Assembly: GCF_000143965.1 (NCBI RefSeq)
Contig: NC_014365.1
Span: forward strand, 523,501-587,500
Reading direction: 5' to 3'
Source of the DNA: Desulfarculus baarsii DSM 2075
GTDB taxonomy: Bacteria > Desulfobacterota > Desulfarculia > Desulfarculales > Desulfarculaceae
Length of the DNA stretch: 64,000 nt
Positions 60,288 through 64,000 of this stretch are shown in pieces (position 1 is the stretch's first letter; every line of letters begins with the position of its first letter). A model generated the notes under the pieces. It saw only the letters and a program-made list of their open reading frames with translations, did not search any database and was not told the DNA's origin. The translations under genes were made by a program, and so were the position numbers.

Positions 60288-62816
60288 TCAGCCCAGGGCG
60301 ACCAGTTGGGCCCTGGCCTCTTGCAGATTGGGCTCCAGCTCCAGGGCGCGCAGAATCTGGCGTCGGGCGGCGTCGGCCTGACCCTGGGCGGCCAGCACCC
60401 GGCCCAGGCTCAGGGGCAGGTAGGGGTCTTCGGGCCAGGCCTCCACGGCCGCGCGCAGGGTGGCGGCGGCCTCCTCCAGGCGGCCCAGGTCTTGCTGGGC
60501 GCGGGCCAACAGGGCCTGATGCCGGGGCTGATCGGGCTCCAGGCGGGCGGCGCGGCTGGCCAGGGAGAGGGCGATCTCGCGGTTGGCCCCGCGGTCGAGG
60601 TAGAGCCCGGCCAGGCCGGCCAGGGCGGCGGCGTCGCGGGGCAGGAGCTTAACGGCGGTCTTGAGACAGGCCTCGGCCTGATCGGCGCGGCCCAGGGCGG
60701 CCAGGGCCTCGCCCAGGTGGCGATGCACGGCCCGGCGGCAGTCGGGGGCCTTGGCCGCCCGTTGCAACAGCTCGGCGGCCTCCAGCACGCGGCCCTGCAT
60801 CTGGGCCAGGCGTCCCAACTGAAAGAGGCTGTCGGCGTGGCCGGGCGACAGCTCCAGAGCCCGCTCCAGGCCACGGCGGGCCTGCTCCAGGTGATCGAGG
60901 GCCATCAGGGCGCAGCCCATGTTGAAGTGGGCCATGAAGTTGTCGGGCTGGGCGTCCATGGCCTTTTGGAAGTACTCCATGGCCTGTTGGGGCCGTCCCT
61001 GTTGGCCGTGGCATACTCCCAATGAATTGAGCACGTTGGGCTCGTTGGGGTCGAGCAGCAGGGCCTTTTCGTACTCGGCGGCGGCCTGGGCGATCAAGCC
61101 CTGGTCGAAAAGCATGTCGCCGCTGATGTTGAGGCTGACCGCGTCGAAGGCCACCGCCGCGAAGGGCTCCAGAAAGCCGGCGTGCACCAGGGCCTTGAGG
61201 GCGTTTTCGAGGATATCGCTGGCCGGCCAGCCGGGGCAGGGGTGGGCGGCCGCGCCGGCGCGCACGGGGCGTTCGGTGCGGCGGCGCATGGCCTCGGTCA
61301 TCCGCTGGGCCCAGTCGCGGGCCTGCTCGACGCTTTGTTCGGGCAGCAGGGCGGCCAGGGTGTCGGGGGCGTGGCGGCCCAGGACGGCGTTGGGCGGAAA
61401 GGCCAGGCGGGCCTCCTCGGCCAGGGCGCGCATGAGGGCCTCTGCCCCCAGGTGGCCGCTGATCTGGCGCACGCCTTCCAGGCCCTCGATGCGGGCGAGC
61501 ACGGCGGCCATGGGCTGGGCCTGTTCGCACAAAAGGCCCAGGGCCTGGGCCAGCGACAGGCGGGTGAGCAGGCCCGTGGCCTGATCGACGGCCGCCTCCA
61601 GGCGCTGGGCCCCGATGACGATCTCCTCACGGGGGCCGGCCTGGCCGGCGGCGGCCTTTTCCGAATCGGCCGCGGGGGCCAGGCGCAGGGCGTCGCCGGG
61701 CCGGGGCGGCTCGGTGGGCTGGTTGACGGCCACGATCTGGGCCACCGATTCATCCTCGGCCACGTCCAGGACGATCAGTTCGGCCCGGGCCAGGCCGGCT
61801 TGATCCAGGGCCTGGAAGCGTTGGCCCTGGGCCAGGCCGTCGGCGCGGCCCAGGTCGATGATGGCCTTGTCCAGGGGCAGCACCTGGCTCAGGCGGCCCC
61901 AGCGCTCGGCGATGTCTTCGAAAAAGATCAGCGCTCCGGCCCCGGCGCGGCGGGTGGTTTGCAAGGCCCGCTGGGCCCTGGCCTTTTGCTGGGCGGCCAG
62001 GTCCACGGCCAGGCCCCGGCAGTCGGCCGCATTGATGGTGGCCGCGCCCAGGCGCAGGCCCAGGGGCCAGGCCGGGCCCTGGGGCGTCTCCAGGCGGATG
62101 CCTTCCAGGCGGGCCATGATCTCCTCGGCGGCCTGGCGGGGCTGGCCCTCGTCGTCGGACCACAAGACGGCCAGGGCGTTGCCCAGGCGGGCCAGGCAGA
62201 TGCTGTCGGCGGCGGCCTCGCGCAGGCGGCCGGCCGTGACGGCCAAGGCGCGATCGGCCAGGCGGCGGCCGTGACGCTCTTGCAGGGCGGCCAGGGCGTC
62301 GACCTCCAGCAACGCCAGGCAGACCCCGCCGGGGTGCTGGGCCCCCAGGGCCGGCCGGCCGCGGCTCAACGACGGCCGCAGGCGGCTGATGGCCCCGGCC
62401 ATGGCTTCATCCAGCACCGGCTCGATGAACAGGCCGCTGGTGGGGTCCAGATCGCGGCTCTGGCGCAGTCGGGCCGCCTCCATGGCCGCCTCCACCAGCG
62501 AGGCCAGAAACGGCCCCACCTCGCCGGTAAGCTGCTTGGCCGAGACCTCGTGCACGGCCAGCACCGCCAGGCAGCGGCCTTCATCGCGCAGGGGGATCAG
62601 CAAACGCGCCCCGGCCTCGTCGTAAAGCGCCCGGCCGTGGTTGGCGGCCCTGGCCAGGGGGTCGTTGCGGCCGGGCTCGTCGATCGGCGGCGGCAGCAGG
62701 TCCACCCGGCCGCTTTTCAGGGCCCGGCGAAAGGGCGGTTTGATGGTCTCCTCGTAGCGGACGAGGGCCTCATAGCTGAGTTGCTGGGCGTGGCCGGAGT
62801 TGGCGGCGATGGGCAA
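60288..62816 (-). CDS. GAF/GGDEF-like and TPR multi-domain protein
   Basis: 842 aa. The first ~130 residues look GAF-like (ARLLIPLRDEGRCLAVLAVHE). Two regions (about 150-290 and 400-530) have the helix-strand rhythm of diguanylate cyclase domains (CLALLEVDALAALQERHG; AAVLARIEGLEGVRQISGHLG), but neither has a GG(D/E)EF motif, so they are probably not catalytic. From about 560 to the end lie eight or more TPR repeats (GLIAQAAAEYEKALLLDPNEP, RPQQAMEYFQKAMDAQPDN, HLEQARRGLERALELSPGH). A cytoplasmic scaffold or sensor is likely. It sits 19 nt after selA on the same strand. Confidence 0.75.
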   Translation of the reverse strand: MPIAANSGHAQQLSYEALVRYEETIKPPFRRALKSGRVDLLPPPIDEPGRNDPLARAANHGRALYDEAGARLLIPLRDEGRCLAVLAVHEVSAKQLTGEVGPFLASLVEAAMEAARLRQSRDLDPTSGLFIEPVLDEAMAGAISRLRPSLSRGRPALGAQHPGGVCLALLEVDALAALQERHGRRLADRALAVTAGRLREAAADSICLARLGNALAVLWSDDEGQPRQAAEEIMARLEGIRLETPQGPAWPLGLRLGAATINAADCRGLAVDLAAQQKARAQRALQTTRRAGAGALIFFEDIAERWGRLSQVLPLDKAIIDLGRADGLAQGQRFQALDQAGLARAELIVLDVAEDESVAQIVAVNQPTEPPRPGDALRLAPAADSEKAAAGQAGPREEIVIGAQRLEAAVDQATGLLTRLSLAQALGLLCEQAQPMAAVLARIEGLEGVRQISGHLGAEALMRALAEEARLAFPPNAVLGRHAPDTLAALLPEQSVEQARDWAQRMTEAMRRRTERPVRAGAAAHPCPGWPASDILENALKALVHAGFLEPFAAVAFDAVSLNISGDMLFDQGLIAQAAAEYEKALLLDPNEPNVLNSLGVCHGQQGRPQQAMEYFQKAMDAQPDNFMAHFNMGCALMALDHLEQARRGLERALELSPGHADSLFQLGRLAQMQGRVLEAAELLQRAAKAPDCRRAVHRHLGEALAALGRADQAEACLKTAVKLLPRDAAALAGLAGLYLDRGANREIALSLASRAARLEPDQPRHQALLARAQQDLGRLEEAAATLRAAVEAWPEDPYLPLSLGRVLAAQGQADAARRQILRALELEPNLQEARAQLVALG

Positions 62817-62835
62817 GGGCTTTCCCCCGTGGTTG

Positions 62836-64000
62836 TCAGGCGGCCAGGGCCTTGCAGGCCGCGATGATTTCGGCCCAGTCGGCCGGCAGGATGGTGCGCA
62901 TGTCCATGAGCAGGCGGCCGTCGTCGAGCCGGCAGATGATCGGCTTGCGCCAGGCGCGCAGGGCCGCCTCCAGGGCGGTGGCGCTGCGGCCCTCGATCGC
63001 CACTTCCAGCAGGCGGCTGTCCGGCGCGGCCAGGGGCAAGGCCCCGCCGCCGACCAGGCTCGTCCCGCGCAGGCCGCGCACGGCGAGCCGGGGCAGCTTC
63101 AAGGCCCGCAGCTTGCGCAAAAGCGCGGCGGCCCGGGTCGCCAGTTCGTCGTAAGGCGTCGAGAGCATGCGCAGGGTCGGTATCTGCTCGATGGCCTTTT
63201 GCGGATCGCGGTAAAGCTCCAGCGTGGCCTCCAGGGCGGCCAGGGTCAGCTTGTCGATGCGCAACGCCCGGTTGATCGGGTTTTGGCGCAGCAGGCCGAT
63301 CAGATCGGCCCGGCCCAGCAAAATGCCGGCCTGGGGCCCGCCAAGGAGCTTGTCGCCGCTGAAGGCGACCAGGTCGGCGCCCATGGCCAGGGCGTCCTGC
63401 ACGGTGGGCTCGCGGGGCAGGCCAAAGGCGGCCAGATCCACGAAACAGCCCGAACCCAGGTCGTCCATCACCGGCAGGCCCCGTTTGCGGCCCAGGGCGA
63501 CCAACTCGGGCAGGGCCACCTCCTGGTGAAAGCCCACCACCGCGAAATTGCTGGTGTGGACCTTGAGCAGCAGGGCGGTCTGGTCGCTGATGGCCCGTTC
63601 ATAGTCGTGGATGTGGGTCTTGTTGGTGGCCCCCACCTCGCGCAGGATGGCCCCGCTGCGGGCCATGACGTCGGGGATGCGAAACGACCCGCCGATCTCG
63701 ACCAACTGGCCCCGGCTGACAATGACCTCGCGGCCGGCGGCCAGGCTCTGCAAGGCCAAAAAAACCGCCGCGGCGTTGTTGTTGACCACTAGCGCCGCCT
63801 CGGCCCCGGTGATCTCGCGCAGCACGCCGGCCACGTGTTCGTAGCGGCTGCCCCGGCGGCCGCCTTCCAGGTTGTATTCCAGATTGCTGTAGGAGCCGTT
63901 GGTGGCCACGATGCGCGCGATGGCCTGTTCGGCCAGCACCGAGCGGCCAAGGTTGGTGTGGACGACCACGCCGGTGGCGTTGATCAGCCCGCGCAGGCTG
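62836..64000 (-). CDS. selA: L-seryl-tRNA(Sec) selenium transferase, C-terminal part (cut by window edge)
   Basis: The frame continues past the window edge, so the N-terminus is missing; a GTG at 63969 is internal. INATGVVVHTNLGRS at the edge is the SelA signature. Other motifs are NNNAAAVFLAL, ISRGQLVEIGGSFRIPDVM, DDLGSGCFVD and the PLP-lysine loop FSGDKLLGGPQAGILLG. The enzyme converts Ser-tRNA(Sec) to Sec-tRNA(Sec) with selenophosphate. It is required for reading UGA377 in fdhA. selB and selC are not in the window, though selB commonly follows or precedes selA. Confidence 0.96.
   Translation of the reverse strand, partial: SLRGLINATGVVVHTNLGRSVLAEQAIARIVATNGSYSNLEYNLEGGRRGSRYEHVAGVLREITGAEAALVVNNNAAAVFLALQSLAAGREVIVSRGQLVEIGGSFRIPDVMARSGAILREVGATNKTHIHDYERAISDQTALLLKVHTSNFAVVGFHQEVALPELVALGRKRGLPVMDDLGSGCFVDLAAFGLPREPTVQDALAMGADLVAFSGDKLLGGPQAGILLGRADLIGLLRQNPINRALRIDKLTLAALEATLELYRDPQKAIEQIPTLRMLSTPYDELATRAAALLRKLRALKLPRLAVRGLRGTSLVGGGALPLAAPDSRLLEVAIEGRSATALEAALRAWRKPIICRLDDGRLLMDMRTILPADWAEIIAACKALAA

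Overview
The window is high-GC chromosomal DNA. Gene content suggests an anaerobic deltaproteobacterium (Desulfobacterota, Desulfarculus-like): a selenocysteine formate dehydrogenase, a second formate-dehydrogenase-like enzyme paired with a GltD/NuoF-like flavoprotein, selA, acyl-CoA and acetoacetyl-CoA enzymes, GH57 glucan enzymes and c-di-GMP proteins. The taxon is an inference from content, not a search result.

Layout. 1-10 kb: the start of a XylR_N-type protein, an exported Gln-rich protein, an exported Lon-type Ser/Lys protease domain, acetoacetyl-CoA synthetase, an MBL hydrolase, and a run of flavin reductase, NTF2-like protein, NudC and thioesterase. 10-21.6 kb is an unusual accessory locus. 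It holds an orphan phage-tape-measure-like gene, four paralogues of an exported beta-repeat protein in two inverted pairs, long inverted repeats, an A-A-B-A-A-B satellite array and a purine/pyrimidine microsatellite. These surround a TonB receptor and a signal-peptide-bearing tetrapyrrole methylase. 21.6-25 kb: aroF-pheA-tyrA on the minus strand, preceded by a 40-aa leader peptide with a Tyr/Phe run and a full set of alternative hairpins (attenuation). 25-28 kb: a formate dehydrogenase read through an in-frame UGA, with a visible SECIS hairpin. 28-33 kb: an AsmA-like protein and a chemoreceptor operon behind a candidate sigma-54 promoter. 33.8-38.2 kb: a GltD/NuoF-like subunit and a Cys-type formate-dehydrogenase paralogue that lacks its C-terminal domain. 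38-41 kb: a nuclease, a hairpin array, tRNA-Pro, rdgB-rph and tRNA-Leu.

41-44.3 kb: two IS481-family copies of 1218 bp in inverted orientation. Their 7-bp flanks are exchanged. This shows that the segment between them was inverted and that a HAD-phosphatase gene was cut in two; its lost C-terminus is still readable outside the left IS. 44.3-46.5 kb: groES-groEL under CIRCE. 46.6-64 kb: rlmN, a double nitroreductase, two GH57 enzymes, an EAL-CBS-GGDEF protein, an acyl-CoA dehydrogenase and ligase, a TPR/GGDEF-like protein, and selA running off the edge.

Links between genes. SelA makes the Sec-tRNA needed for the UGA in fdhA. NuoG-like iron-sulfur domains on both formate-dehydrogenase-type proteins point to soluble electron-transfer complexes. 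The aro operon is controlled by translation of its own Tyr/Phe-rich leader. The strongest leads are the aro attenuator, the reconstructed IS-driven inversion and split gene, the degenerate formate-dehydrogenase paralogue, the exported tetrapyrrole methylase, and the recombination-prone four-paralogue locus.
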